From Amyelois transitella (lineage: Eukaryota; Arthropoda; Insecta; Lepidoptera; Pyralidae): DNA of 64,000 bases. The position numbers and the translations under genes were made by a program. Positions within the stretch are counted from its first letter, which is position 1, and every line of letters begins with the position of its first letter. The notes beneath the pieces are model-generated. The model had not been told where the DNA came from. It did not search any database and was given only the letters and a program-made list of their open reading frames with translations. This document shows, piece after piece, positions 13,950-27,100 of the stretch. Location of the stretch: the NCBI RefSeq assembly GCF_032362555.1, contig NC_083519.1, positions 4,109,501-4,173,500 of the forward strand, given 5' to 3'.

Positions 13950-14110
13950 ATGGGATTCTTCTTTCAGGCGACAGGCTAGAACCCTGTCACTTTTTGAATC
14001 CCAACTCTATCATTAAGCCAAACAGCTGAATGTGGCCTATCAGTCTTTTTAAGAATGTTGGCTCTGTCTACCCCGCAAGGGGTAAAGACGTGATTATATG
14101 TATGTATATA
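13950..14110 (+). mobile_element. SINE-like family A, 5' truncated
   Basis: Starts near GGGATTCTTCTTTCAGGC and keeps the CTGAATGTGGCCTATCAG block and TATGTATG tail. A further, much diverged copy follows at 14430-14600. Confidence 0.7.
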
Positions 14111-14647
14111 GACCTGATGAAATATGAGTATGGATATTAATTATCACTAAAACAAGTATTGTAGTTAAATATATCAGTTAACTCCGCTTACAAATATAAT
14201 CGCTTTAAGCAGTTATCGATGACACGATCTGCTATTTACGCGCAACGTGACAGTTTAATATTGCAGGGATCCAATGGAGAGTACATTATGCATTTTAACA
14301 ATGCCGTTTAGAATTTACTATTCTGTGGATTTACTACCTATTAAACGGCATTTCTACGCTACGGTATGTTCAGCGTAAATTAATGTAATGAAAGCATGGA
14401 TGCGGATTAATCAAGTGAAAGAATACTTAGGATTCTCCTTTTAGGCCATAGGCAGATGGACCACCAACTTGTTAGTATCTGAATGTCAATTTTATCATAA
14501 ACCATACATACCTACAGCTGAACGAGGCCTTCCAGTATTTTCGGAACTGGTCGGCCAACCTACCCCGCAAAGGATAAAAAGCGACTGTATGAATGTTATT
14601 AGATCTGATCATCGGTATAGTTCTAACGCTTGGCGTTAGTCTCGGTT

Positions 14648-14735
14648 GAATCCTCACCTTGCTGGAGTAGACCGAGGTGCGTCCATGACCACGCTTCTGA
14701 ATTAGGTGAGTCAGGTTTTTACACGAACCGTAAAG
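14648..14735 (-). repeat. Dispersed repeat C fragment
   Basis: GGTGAGTCAGGTTTTTACAC on the + strand is the complement of the GTGTAAAAACCTGACTCAC block seen at 30590-30725. Other copies: 27075-27150 (-), 37550-37670 (+), 60465-60555 (+). Confidence 0.55.
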
Positions 14736-15168
14736 CGCTTTTGTTAGTTTATTCCGTAAAAAATGTAATGAGTTTTTAATTGTAGTTAAATCTTGGACAT
14801 TTCACATGATTAATTTTAAACCTACACCACCCGCCGGGTTGATCGGAAACAATTATTATGTCTATGATAGTTAATGCAATTAATGTGTTTACACCATTAT
14901 TAATTAGAGTATATTAACTGCCCTGTACACAAAATATAGATAAAGTAATGATTTAAAAATAAAATTCCAAGACAACTAGCGACATCTCGTGGTTAGATGA
15001 ATTGTACGTGACGGGCGAAATTGTCGATGTCTTAGATTTGAGTTGAATTCTATCTCAGGTTTATAGCAGACTAAATAAAAAAAAGATTTTGGAAACAATA
15101 TTTTATTAATCATAATTATATGTATAATAGATCTACTATTAATATTTTATTACTAAAACTAAACAAAC

Positions 15169-16359
15169 CTACTTCGGTTTGGCTTGAATATTTGTCAATT
15201 TTGTTGGGTCTTGTTTGTATGTTTTTTGTAAAGGCCCCTTTCCTGCCCTCGTGAATATAATTTCGTCAGCTCTCTGCCTGTCTGCCAGCTCTCTGGAAAT
15301 CTTGATATTTGTCCATGAATCTTTGGCTCCCTCAACAAAACCCTTCTTCTTTATAGGCAAGCTATCTGTATTGTGAGCAATTAATTTGGGGATTTTAAAA
15401 TAATCCCTCACAGCAGGGATTTTCAGTAAACCAACTTGTGCGAGAGAAATAAAATTACTTGAACACCAATACACTAAGATGGCACCAGGGAAATTAATTG
15501 TGAATGGTATCATTATCACAGGCACTGCTCGTAAAAAGTACCTCATAAGCTGCATATTTTGGGCATTGAGTTTTGCACCATCTACACCCAACTCTATTGT
15601 AGCCCACAGGGTAGCACTTGTGATGATCGGCAACAGAAAATATTGATCAGGAACTGTTAAGTCAGAAAACCACCATAAGCCTCCATGGGACATACTCTCC
15701 ACTGGACAATTGGCCATGCCTCTCAGGCCCATGAAGAAGGAAATAAATAATGGAGCCTGCGCTAATGGTACCAACATATTCTTCATTGGATTCAAATTCT
15801 TTTCTTTCATATAAGACATCATCTCCTGTGCGTACCTGGCTGTCTCCAACTGGTTGCCGGCTTGCCGAGCTTGTGTCATCTTCAATTGTAACATTTGAAT
15901 TTCTGGTAAGTTATTATTCATTATTGCCGTATTTCTTTGCGACAATATTACTAGTGGAAACATAAGCACTCTCACAACTACTGTTCCGATGAGTATAGCT
16001 CCCCACCAAGGAACATCTAAAGAGACATGCAAGTATTCTAAACAATTCTGCACGATCCCAACGGGTGTCCAACCTCCAAGACCCAGACTCGCAAATGTAG
16101 GTTCTCCATTGGCACTTAAGGATTGCACTGCTCCAGTCAATTCCGCTAGAGTAGCAGGATCTGGCACAGGAGGAGGTTCTGGAATACTTTCAGCCAAAGA
16201 CGTTATTTTACCTGAATCTACACCATTACTTGAGGAAAACCGTACTGATGCAGCTGAAGAATAGACGTAGTAAACTTTAGCCGGCCTAACCTCAACTTTT
16301 TCACAAAACAAATTATAAAACGCTCCACGTCTTCCATGTCGACTTAGTAGTTTGAACAT
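15169..16359 (-). CDS. OXA1L: OXA1L, mitochondrial inner-membrane insertase (single exon)
   Basis: A 396-residue open frame without introns. The product belongs to the YidC/Oxa1/Alb3 family, which inserts mitochondrially encoded subunits of cytochrome oxidase and ATP synthase into the inner membrane. Seen in the sequence: an Arg-rich, acid-free N-terminus (MFKLLSRHGRRGAFYNLF) fitting a mitochondrial presequence, a Pro-rich linker at about residues 60-70, then the insertase core from about residue 100. The core starts at LGLGGWTPVG and VPWWGAILIGTVVVRVLMFP (first membrane helix); a charged matrix hairpin with EIQMLQLKMTQARQAGNQLE follows. Next come PLAQAPLFISFFMGLRGMA, the WWFSDLTVPDQYFLLPIITS segment and VYWCSSNFISLAQ. 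The C-terminal tail is basic, as expected for ribosome contact. Length is close to animal OXA1L (about 400-440). It is head to head with UTP15, with 795 bp between the two start codons. Reverse-strand AATAAA-like motifs lie just past the stop. Identification is by family motifs. Confidence 0.96.
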   Translation of the reverse strand: MFKLLSRHGRRGAFYNLFCEKVEVRPAKVYYVYSSAASVRFSSSNGVDSGKITSLAESIPEPPPVPDPATLAELTGAVQSLSANGEPTFASLGLGGWTPVGIVQNCLEYLHVSLDVPWWGAILIGTVVVRVLMFPLVILSQRNTAIMNNNLPEIQMLQLKMTQARQAGNQLETARYAQEMMSYMKEKNLNPMKNMLVPLAQAPLFISFFMGLRGMANCPVESMSHGGLWWFSDLTVPDQYFLLPIITSATLWATIELGVDGAKLNAQNMQLMRYFLRAVPVIMIPFTINFPGAILVYWCSSNFISLAQVGLLKIPAVRDYFKIPKLIAHNTDSLPIKKKGFVEGAKDSWTNIKISRELADRQRADEIIFTRAGKGPLQKTYKQDPTKLTNIQAKPK

Positions 16360-17154
16360 TTTGGCAGCTTATTATAAATGCAAAATTATATAATTATTTT
16401 TACAAATTTCAAACATTACACAAAACAATCGGCCTGGTATTTTTCTGTACTTAGCATTCTGTATTTCTGACACATCGACAGTGACAGGAATTGAGCTTAT
16501 TAGCAGTTGTGAATGAAAAAAAATAACCAAGCTCAATAAATGTTACCATTACTAAATAATTAATTGTCGCTCAAATTCGATTGTAAATGAAATTGGATGT
16601 CTTTATAACTCAAAAAGAGAATCAACTTTTGTGGTTGCGTGTGGGTATGATCCAAAATCCAAATGATGTAAAATAATACTATTGACAGGAATAGAGAAGG
16701 GAATGCTTGAATGATAATTTAATATTTGATAATGGTTTCGTTTCCTCATTTTGGTGGTAAATATGTAAAAGAACAGTGTACAAGGAAACGTTTAAAGGGG
16801 AAGACCTAGACAAAAGTAGGTACCTTGGGCAACTCGAGAACGTCCTCACGGATCTTCAAACGGATCGTCATCAGTAGAAGATGTAATTTCTGCCTACGCT
16901 TCCGGGAAACATGCGTTACTTTGTTCTTTGAATACCCTCTGATGAATGCTAATATATGCAAAAAAAAAACCTAAACCTATCAATATCAAAGGAGTCAATC
17001 AATGTCACTGACTGTCATGTCATAGGTACGTACATACTACGCAACACGTGCCTGCTGTGTTTTTGTTAAATTTGAAATTTACGTATTTTAGATAAAGCCT
17101 TCGTTTCATTATTATTGATTCCGGAAAATGTATATGTAGCAATAGTGCTAAAAT
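16360..17154. promoter_or_regulatory. Divergent OXA1L/UTP15 intergenic region
   Basis: This 795-bp gap separates the start codons of OXA1L (-) and UTP15 (+) and must hold both promoters and 5' UTRs. A CACGTG E-box lies at 17045-17050, 105 bases before the UTP15 ATG. A degenerate LINE 3' fragment (about 16790-16945, + strand, with the GTAATTTCTGCCTACGCTTC stretch typical of family B) lies in the middle, so the two promoters are probably separate rather than one shared core. No TATA box was convincing. Confidence 0.5.
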
Positions 17155-19514
17155 ATGGCACACATTTCTTATCCCTTTAAAAAAACTAACAAGGCTGTAT
17201 TTCAAAAACCGGCCTCTGTTGTCTCTCAAGATTCCCGATATTGGAAATCTTTAGGCGTGAGTATTGTTTTTATCAGTTAGATGTATTACTTATATTATTA
17301 AATTATACTTATAGGAATAACATACCACTTTTTTATTTCAGTCACCTGTTTTGATCAAGGAGTTTGGTGCTATTGACTACCTAGACTTCAGTTCTGTGGA
17401 ACCATATTATTTTGCTGCAACATGTTCAGTCAGAGTACAGGTTAGTCTTATTATAATATACATCCATGTAATCACATCTAACCCAGAGCCGACAGTCCTG
17501 AAAAATCTAATAATAAATCTTCACCTAGTACATTATTACATCTATCGTTTAGTTTTCTGCCAGTGTGCACTAAAATGTGTTTATTGACATCACAACATCA
17601 CAAACCTGACTTCTGTAACTAAAAGATGCATTAGATGCATGTGCTTATGTCCATATCCATGGGATAAAAGAGTGGTCCTAGTCTACAGTGCCAGGAACCA
17701 AACTGCACTGGCATGGCAAAAGGTAGCATAATAATGCTATCACCTTTATCGAAAATTATTGAACTTTGATATTGCATAATTTAAAAAATCTAAGTACACA
17801 TAGAAGAGGACACCTGAACCAACTTTGTTTTATACTATGTTGTGATAGTGATTTCCAGTTGCTAAACCATAACAAAAGATGAATAAGAAGAAACTTACTC
17901 TGGACAATGTTTTTAATACATTTAAATTTATTATTTCCAGGTGTATGATCCTATAACAAAAGTAGTAGCTAAGAACATTTCAAAGTTTGTGGAAGCTGCA
18001 TACGGAGCGACTTTCCGAAGTGATGGCCGACTCCTCGTGGCTGGCAGTGAAGATGCAGCTGTTAAACTCTTTGATGTTAATTCTAAGAATGTGCTTAGAG
18101 TGTTCACTGGCCACACTGCACCTGTAAGTATGAATGATTAAACCATAAGAAATACTTGTTTCTTTTCTGTTGCAGAAAAAAAAAATGGAACATAACTGAT
18201 TCTTTTCGTATCTTGAAGTCCAATTTAGAAAGAAAATAATGATCTCTTTGTTTAGTTTCTGTCTGAATTATTTAAGAAATATTATTTGATGTACTCTCAA
18301 TATAAATTATCTGTTTATTTTAGGTCCACAGAACATTCTTCACAAAAGATCAAGTGAAAATTATCAGTTTTTCTGATGACAAGTCTGTCAATTTATGGGA
18401 CATAGCAACAGAAGCTAAAGTTACCAGTTTCTCTGAACACACAGATTATGTCAGAGCAGGAGCTCCAAGTCCAATATCACCAGAAATCATTCTGTCGGGT
18501 GGTTATGACCATGTAATAAAAATGTATGATTGTAGATCCAATGAAACAGTACTAACAGTAAACCATGAAAGCCCAGTAGAATCACTCCTTTTCCTGCCTT
18601 CCGGAGGCATATTTATCAGTGCTGGTGGCACTGAAATTAAAGTTTGGGATATATTCAATGGTGGCAAATTATTAGCAAATATTTCACAGCATCACAAAAC
18701 TGTGACCACTTTAAGACTCGCTAGTAATGGTAGCAGACTACTGTCAGCTTCATTGGACAGACATGTTAAAGTATATGATGTATCCAGCTTCAAGACAGTC
18801 CACAATATTGACTTCCCTAATGCAGTTCTAAGTATGGCAATATCTGATCAAGATGATACCTTAGCAGTGGGCATGGTAGATGGTGTAATATCAGTAAGAA
18901 GAAGAGAGAAGCCTGTACAACTGAATGAGGACAGAAAAGGCTTATTCAAATTTGCCCCAGATCATTTCCAATCAAATGTCACTACAGTCGATACGGTAGT
19001 AAAAAAGCAGAAAGCACCCAAAGAAGGGGAGTTTGACAAATATTTAAGGAAACGAAATTATAGCAAAGCATTGAACAGTGTACTTGCACGTCGAGGTCTG
19101 CAAAACTCAGAAGAAATTACAGCTGCCTTGCAAGAATTGTTAAGGAGGAAAGTTCTAAATGTTGCAATTAGCAGTTTACCAGAAAAAGGTATTGAAAGAC
19201 TTCTCAAATTTTTGAGAAGGAATTTAGGTGAGACCAGATTTACAAGAACTGTAATTGATGCAACTAATGTTTTCATAGATGTGTTTGAAAAGGAAATCAA
19301 TACATTTTCAGAATCCAATTTACTCATGTATTCATTATTACAGAGAGAAGTAAAAAGTGAAATAGATGTTTGTAAGAAGATATGTGAGTTAGAAGGTGCT
19401 ATAGGGCTATTGTTATCGGCAGGTCATATAAGTACTAGTAGTAATATGCTAGACTTAAATGACGCTTTAGCACCTTCAGCTAAAGCCCTTACTGATATTG
19501 TTATTGATGTATAA
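17155..19514 (+). CDS. UTP15: UTP15, SSU-processome WD40 protein (4 coding exons)
   Basis: Exons 17155-17256, 17342-17440, 17941-18123 and 18324-19514 join in phase 0 at every junction, each with GT-AG ends, to give 524 residues (human UTP15 is about 518). UTP15 is part of the UtpA (t-UTP) subcomplex, which binds the 5' end of pre-rRNA in the nucleolus and is needed for 18S rRNA maturation and rDNA transcription. Seen: a short N-terminal arm ending SQDSRYWKSLG, then WD40 blades to about residue 320, including DGRLLVAGSEDAAVKLFDV, DDKSVNLWD, GYDHVIKMYDCRSNETVL, SAGGTEIKVWDIFNGG and SASLDRHVKVYDV. From about residue 345 comes the helical UTP15 C-terminal domain with GEFDKYLRKRNYSKALNSVL. The first ATG gives the expected short leader before the WD40 start. 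A polyadenylation-type AATAAA sits at 19515-19520, directly after the stop, so the 3' UTR may be very short. Confidence 0.96.
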
Positions 19515-21055
19515 AATAAAAAAAATTAAAAGGCTATGTTGTTGTTTTTTTACTGAACAAAAAAGCCTTACTTAATATGCACGGACACCTAAAATGAAAG
19601 CTATACCGGACATTAATCACCAAATTATGTTCAAATAACATAATAGACTAAGAAATCATCAGGTAGCATAAAGTCGCCGAACTCAAACGAAAGCGAAAAA
19701 GTACGTACAAAGTAAAGATGGGTAGGTACCTAAATAAAATTCAGTATTGACCCACCTACTAGACCGAGTGGAAACTTAATAATTACCTAGTTTAAAGAAG
19801 AAAATCATTTACCTTACAAGTAACCAATATTCGACGATAACCGACAGACACTGTTTTTAAATATATGTGTCGACGTGAATGTACATTTAACGAATTACAT
19901 TACATTGTAATATTAACTAGCTGTGCCCGCAACTTCGTCCGCGTGGAGCAGTTATTTTGGGCATCATTGAAGGCCTCAAGGATGAATAATTTTACCTGTT
20001 ATTTTCACATTTTCCATTATTTCTTTACTCCTTATTAGTTGCAGCGTGATGGGCTAAAGCCGTCCTCGATAAATGGTCTATTAAACGCATAAAAAAAATT
20101 TCAACTCGAACAAAAAAATTACGAAGTTCCATACAAACTTGCACCCCCTATTTCATCCCCTTGGGATAGAATTTCAAGATAAAAAGTAGCCTATATTCTA
20201 ATCCAGGTTACTAACTATATCTGTGCCGAATTTCAGACAGACCCACGGACAGACAGACAGACAAAAATTTAAAAAAAAATTGTTTTGGCTTCTGTTGACC
20301 CTAAAAAGACCCCTTATAATTTTTTTGTTAAATATCTTCAACGTACAGACAAAGTTCAGTAACAGTTTTATTATATGTATGGATGTAAGATTTGATGATT
20401 AATTACAAACTACCTTAGAGGATCCACTTAATCGTAACAAAATACGTACAGTTTAAAAAAATACTGGTCTTATTCAAAATCTCCTCCTTTTTGAATTCGG
20501 TTAAAAAATAAAAGAATTTTAACTAAGCTCATTTAAATGATGCATTTAAATCATGAGGGATTGCTGTGTGTACTCTGTGGTGTTGGTCTATGGTCAAATG
20601 ACATTTTCTGCTCTATTTTTCATTTAGTCTTTGTCCAGTTGTTGTCGGGTCGGGAAAGACAAGAATGACGTTTCGTAAAATTGCAACAACTGTGATTTTT
20701 AGTGTAGTTTCATAAAAATAAAGTGGACATTTTCTGAAACGTAAATAATCGTTGGCTGATGTCTTTTTATAAATAATGTTAAACAAGGGCTCGCTCAATT
20801 CGTTAACTTTAGCAATACATTGTAAGTTCACTTCAAGGGTTTCACGTTATTTATGTAATTTGTGATATTTGTTATCCATCGGTATGTTTTACGAAAGAAA
20901 AATTTTATATACCTTTAATTTCAATAAGTAATATTGATCCTAAGAGCACTGAGTTTTATTTCAATTAGGTTATATTTTTTGTACTTTATGACCCTGAATG
21001 TTATGGTCAGTGTTTATGTTCTTTAGGTATGTATCTTAACCAATAAGTGATCAAA
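19515..21055. other. UTP15-Crag intergenic region with a LINE-type fragment
   Basis: This stretch holds the UTP15 3' end and the Crag 5' end. About 19916-20345 is a dispersed repeat of the lepidopteran 'CAACTTCGTCCGCGTGG' type. It has the usual later blocks: AAAAAGTAGCCTATATTC, ATATCTGTGCCGAATTTC and a CAGACAGACAGACA run. The Crag transcription start is not certain. A splice acceptor-like TTCTTTAG ends at 21026, 30 bases before the Crag ATG, so a noncoding first exon further upstream (20600-20900) is possible. Confidence 0.5.
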
Positions 21056-21182
21056 ATGGATGAAAAGCGGGTGGCAGATTACTTTGTGGTGGCTGGATTG
21101 CCGGAGACACCAGAGCTGCTTGAAGATTCAGACTCAGGACATCTGAAAGGTTACAGCACTAAAGCCCCTATTACAGATATAG
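21056..21182 (+). CDS. Crag: Crag coding exon 1 (start exon)
   Basis: Encodes residues 1-42, with the DENND4-typical [15 protein letters not shown] and KAPITDIG. It ends after the first base of a Gly codon at a GTAAGC donor; exon 2 supplies the rest. It is separated from exon 2 by the longest intron of the gene, 6.1 kb. Confidence 0.95.
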
Positions 21183-24100
21183 GTAAGCTATCAATGTTTA
21201 CTACACTTTAAACTCAAAAAAATATTTATAAAGATATTTATTTGTCATTAACACATTTTGCTTAGTATTCAGTACCTTTCAAATTAAAATCGGCAGATAT
21301 ATGTATGTACCTTTATCTTGTTTTATTTTAATTTCATATGTTTTGTTTTTCCACTGCCATTTATACCATAAGTATTTCATTCATCACTACAGCTGCCTTT
21401 AAATTTGTTTATACTATGATTGTTTCACTCACACCCACAATTACTTAGCTGTTTTGTTGTAGAAGTCTATATCTTTAATTGCTTATTAGTTATACTAAAT
21501 TACAACTGAAAATAGATAGAATATCAAATTTGTGCATGTAATAAATAATAGCTCATAACAATGTTGTGGTAGAACTACCCCCATTATTCATTTTCACTGA
21601 GTGAATAATATATTTTTTTTTAATTTTCATTAAATTAATAATAATAATAAAGAAATCCAGTGCAAAAACACTGTTAAATGTAAGCAATCTTAGAACCCAT
21701 ACAAATATTATTCAGAAAAATATTTGGATTTTTGTATATTTCTTTGTAATTAAATCTCACAAAATTATGCTATTTGCACAGACAGAGAGACAAAACAAAT
21801 CTTTCAGATCAAGTAAAGGCTTCTGTTTTCTGGAAATTTCGAAGAGAAGCCCTATGCGTACACTATTTTTGAACAATTAAAATATACATCCTATGTCATC
21901 TTATTAATAAACATATGGTCACGTCTATATCCCTTGTGGGGAAGACAAAGCCAACTGTCTTGAAAAGTCTGAATGGCCACATTCAGCTATTTGGCTTAAT
22001 GATAGAATTGAGATTCAAATAGTGACAGGTTGCTAGCCCATCATCTAAAAAAGAATCCCAAGTTTGTAACCCTATCCCTTAGTCGCCTTTTACGACATCC
22101 ATGGGAAAAAAATGGAGTGGTCCTATTTTTTTTTGTATTGGTGCCAGGCACCACACGGCAATAATAAAACAGTGCTTTTTATATGAAGATATGTTTTAAT
22201 AATTACAACAAACAGCTGAACGTGGCCTATCAGACTTTTCAAAACTGTTGGCTTTGTCTACCCCGCAAGGGATATAGACGTAATTATATGTATGTATGTA
22301 TTACAACATAGGCAAGTAGGTACATCCTATGTTTAAAAATATTATGTGTAAATCTTATTTATGTCAATAGGATGTGCACATTTATAAATGGCAATAGTGT
22401 GTATTATGTTTAATTGGCTCTCTAGGACATCAATTATAATTTTTGTCATGCATGCTGTATTGTGAATTCCTGCATGCTAATTAGGTTTATGTTGATTGAG
22501 ATTTAACTTTACTCCTCAGTGCTTATTTGTGCCAATGTCATTGGGTAATGTAGGCATACATTGTTTGTTCAACAGGTATGAACATACATACATTTTTAAT
22601 CATGTCTATATCCCTGGCAGGGTAGACAGAGCCAACATTTTCACAAAGACTGGAAGGTCAATCAGCTGTATGGCTAATGATAGAATTTAGATTCAAATAA
22701 TTGCCACTTTTCTAAAATGCCGGGAATCATATGGCATTACATGTTACATGTTTTAATATTTTTGAATAACTAACTTAAATACTAATTTACTATGTATTGT
22801 ATTGTATATTATTTACAATAATAACAATACAATATTTCTTAAAGTCATATTTCAATTTATATTGATTGAGATTGAGAGACCCTTATGGATCTTAGAGTAA
22901 TTTGTTTATGTACTTAAGTATTTTTCTTATATTTTTTTTAATGTAAACAAATAATATCTCCCAAAAGCTATTACATTAGAAGGTAGGTACATAAACTGCA
23001 GATATTTTCATAGTTATTAAGAAAAGTTATTATTATATCACTTGTGAATTTATTCAGAATCTTTGTTAAGTTATGAGTTTAATCTTCTCTCTATTTCTAT
23101 TTTTTGGTTCACCTCAGGATAAGTCTTTTGATAAAAAGGTCACAAGTACCCGAAATCCAAGAGCTTGCGTATAAAGAGTTTGAATGTGGATGAAGCGAAA
23201 TAATTATGCATGGATCGTAGCAAGTCGAAAGATGTAGTCTCTGCCTACCTCTCCAGGAAGTCGTGATTATATATGTTTGAATGTAATATCCATGTGTATA
23301 TCAATGATATTCCATTCACCACATTTGTGGTCTCATATCTTATTACATAAGGTAAATTGATACTGATGAGAGGTATCTGCTGCTACTATTTTACTACTAA
23401 AACGCCACATACTGCAACTGTTATCTTTTTTTTGATTAGAGCGGTATAGTACTTGCTGGTTTGAGTGGCAGAGGTCCCATCTTGGTACACGCAAAGATGC
23501 GAGAGAAAGATACTCATAGTTTTTTTTTATTTTCTGCGGGGCTAGCATGGTACGAGCGACAACGTTTTAATCGCGCGATTAACTGTCGCCGGCGCGTTTC
23601 GCGTTATAATAAAAAGCGAAACAGCGATTGAGCGAAAAAACGTCACGTAGTACCATTTTAGCCCCGCTTATAAATTGTATATTAGTCACTTTAAAAGTCT
23701 TAAAAATATGGACAAAAATTATCCTTTACTAGCTTTTTTAGGGAATATCCAGAAAAAAGTCTATGTTCAATGTGTATGTGTCTTATGATCAAGTTATATC
23801 CTATCTCTGTGCCAAATTTCGTCAAAATCGGTCAAAAATTTTTGGAGTTAAAAACAAAAATACAAATCGTACTTTTTGAATGTAGAATTGAAAATGTGCA
23901 AACCATGCCAAATTTTATTTATGAAAATATGAAAAATAAAAGTCGCTATTAGATTTACCTGTTTTATTTGTATTCAAAACTTGTTTACCCAAAACTGAAC
24001 AATCAAGTTATTATTTTTGTAAAAAATGTTTGCTTATCGCAAAATGTTTTATTTATGTAGAATTACCTCACCATTGCATGATTCCTACATGCCATGTAGG

Positions 24101-27100
24101 TGGGCTCTTCTAAATGACTACTAGATATCTAACGTATCATACACATCAGCTCATTGCACCTACTCTAATTGAAATTCCTAACAAACTGTATCATGTATCA
24201 AGCCTTACTTTGTGAAAGCTGTCTTTTATAAAACATGGAACATACAGAAATAAAACAACTATTTGTATATTATATGACTAGTTGTTTTATTTCTGTATAT
24301 CTGGCGTGATGTCAGGCAAAGTTTTGTTTTATTCTTTTGCGTTAAATTTTAATATATTTTTTTTATAATTTGTAATTGTTAAATTATTATATTATAAATT
24401 AATTAAAATATTCTTTACCATATATCACGAACCTACATACAAAGTCTTAAGTGTTAACATTTGTACTTTGTACTGTCTGTGTTTTATGTTTACAAGTTCA
24501 GCCTAGGAGTTCTTATTTACGAGCTAATGAGTGAAACTGGTTTAATCCGCAACTAGGTCACTGCTTATTAACGATGAAACTGTCTTGCAAAAATTAACTA
24601 AGGTTCCGTAATGTGTCGCAAATAAAAAAAATTGATTAATACATATAGTCCCGTCTTTATCCGTTGCGAGGTAAACAAAGCCAACAGTCTTGAAAATAGG
24701 CCACGTTTAGCAACTGCTATTTAAATTTTAATTCTATCGAATTGAGATTCAAATAGTATAATGAATAAGTAGTCACAAGACTCCATGACAGAATTTCATT
24801 ATATCCATAAGCGCAAAGAAATATGGCATTGTCCGATCTTTTTTTCACCTCTTATCCTAAACTGTATAGCATAGGAAAACATATCATGCAATAACCAAAG
24901 CTTAGTTTAGGGAAAATAGTATACATAATAACAACTCAAAAAAGCGGACATATCCAACGAAAATTAATACATTTGTACGGTACCTATTTATCATCAACGG
25001 TTTAGATACGAGTAGAATAGTCTACAAATATTTGACACCTTGGTGTTTATACGAGTATGACATGGATCCATTGTAAGTATAGTTTCACATTAATCCGTGT
25101 TACATAATTCTCAGTCGCACCAGGTGAAGTGTATCGCTGTTACTTAAAACTATTGAATATAGGGCTATCTCGAAGACTAGCATGCTAAAAAAGCAGTTAA
25201 AGACAAAAAAAAACTACCTAAATTAATTATATCCCATTATCATATCTGATACTTATTTAAACTATGTATTTGAAATTCTTTAACAATTTTTAGGAAATTG
25301 AGAGCTAGCTGGGCGCTGCTTTACTGTAAAAGTACCTAAGTTTTACTCAATAAGTCGAAAAAAATACATACGCGGAATTCCATATATATATATAGTACCT
25401 ATATCTAATCTCCCTTTAAACCCCCGGCCTTTAAACCCAAAACAGCAAGCGTCTAGCTTACTATCAATTTTTCTATAAAATGTTATCTACTATAACCTAT
25501 AACAGAATATCGGCCTTAAAAAACTATATTCGAATGCAACCCGCATGAAAATACAATGATTTCGTTGTCCTATTTTTGAAGTGTCCTTTATCAGCGACAA
25601 TGTTGGGTGATATTTCTTAACAAAAGGCCCCTTGCTTGACCCCGTGAGTGATTCATATTTTATTGGTATCATTGACGTGGTATCGACCGAAGTTCATTGA
25701 AAGTTGGTTCGAAATTCTCGAGAATAAGCTACCATTGTTCGAGTATTTCGACACTACATACTAATTAGACCACTTATTATACTGTTGGATGTATGTAAAT
25801 AAGTGCATCCACATTCACCTTACAGTGAAGTCGAATAATAAATTATTTCGGATAGCTCTTACTTGAAGCTGTATAAATAAAATACTGCTGCATTTTATGA
25901 TTTTTATGTCCCTTCGATGAGTGTTATTACAAAAATAAATGTTATTCGAGTTCCCGACTTCGCATTCTGGAGCTATTTGATGCTAGCGTTATGTTAGTAC
26001 GTATAGGTACTATTAATAATTATGTGCTAATTTCACTGAATAAACAAATAGGTTTCCAAATTTGAACTACTGTTTCAATGCCAATTTGTTAGAATACATG
26101 GGTATATTCCTGGGATTCCTGTTCTCAAGGTGACGGGAGGTCAGACGACGTTCATTCCACTGGAATACCCTAATATCATCTCTTTGTTAACCCAGCTAAT
26201 CTTAGCTCTTAAAGGGCGCGATATGATAAAACTGTAACAGTGACGTAACCACCTAAAAGATGTAGTCACTGCCTACCCTTCCCGCAAAGGGGCGTGATTT
26301 TCTTTGTATGTTTGTAACTGTATTAAATGTGGTAGTTAAAAAGATACTTTTATCTGTTCTATTTCATTCGAAAAATAGTAAAAAGATTTTGTTTTGTAGT
26401 GAAAGTAACAGAAAAAGATTTTGTTACATTCCACGTCCTTGCTACATGCGAATTCGGTTATTTGCTGGATTGAAACAACCTTTAGTTTGCGCTAAGTCAA
26501 CCTTGCATTCAAGTTGCATTGATAACTGCAACCAGACGGCACTAGTTACCATATTTGGATGCGGTCGAAGCGGTCCTTCGGTCGTCAATAACGTTATTAG
26601 CTACTGGAGCTAATTGTACATGATAAATGTTATAAATATCATACAAGCGGCTTCGCAGGCATACATTTTTATTATTTCATTTGCTTTAAAAATTATTGGG
26701 CTAAGTTGTTTTTTAGAAGAAACCAATGGAGTGGTCGTGCCACACCATCTCATTCTCATGGATGTCGAGGCGACTAAGGAAATAGGCACATTTTTTCAAA
26801 ATCCAATGTAGGTACGGTTCCATGCAGGTTGCGGATGTCAGATGAGATGGGAGTCATTTCGTGGCGCACACGCCAGGCAGAAGAAGTACTTTAAAGAAGT
26901 TAATGATCATTTTCTTTCTTTTTGTTTTTTTCGTTATCCAAACCAGCATTACGAAAATGAAATGTTTTATATGGTATAAGCATAGGCTGTTTGACGTACA
27001 AATGATCTTATGCTTGACGAGTCACCATTACCATGAAGGTAGTGTTCTTTTAGTGATTATGTTACTCAAAATCTCTTCTTCCTCCTGGCGTTACATCCAC

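Larger units (their letters stand above)
1336..15168. other. Repeat-rich region without a recognised gene
   Basis: Apart from the repeats listed and the candidate exon at 1995-2054, I see no gene. ORFs of 60-150 codons occur but lack motifs; the longest (12324-12776) runs into a SINE. A short GC-richer block at 12140-12200 and a TAA microsatellite at about 8020-8040 stand out. 5' of 1075 is AT-rich noncoding sequence. Confidence 0.5.
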
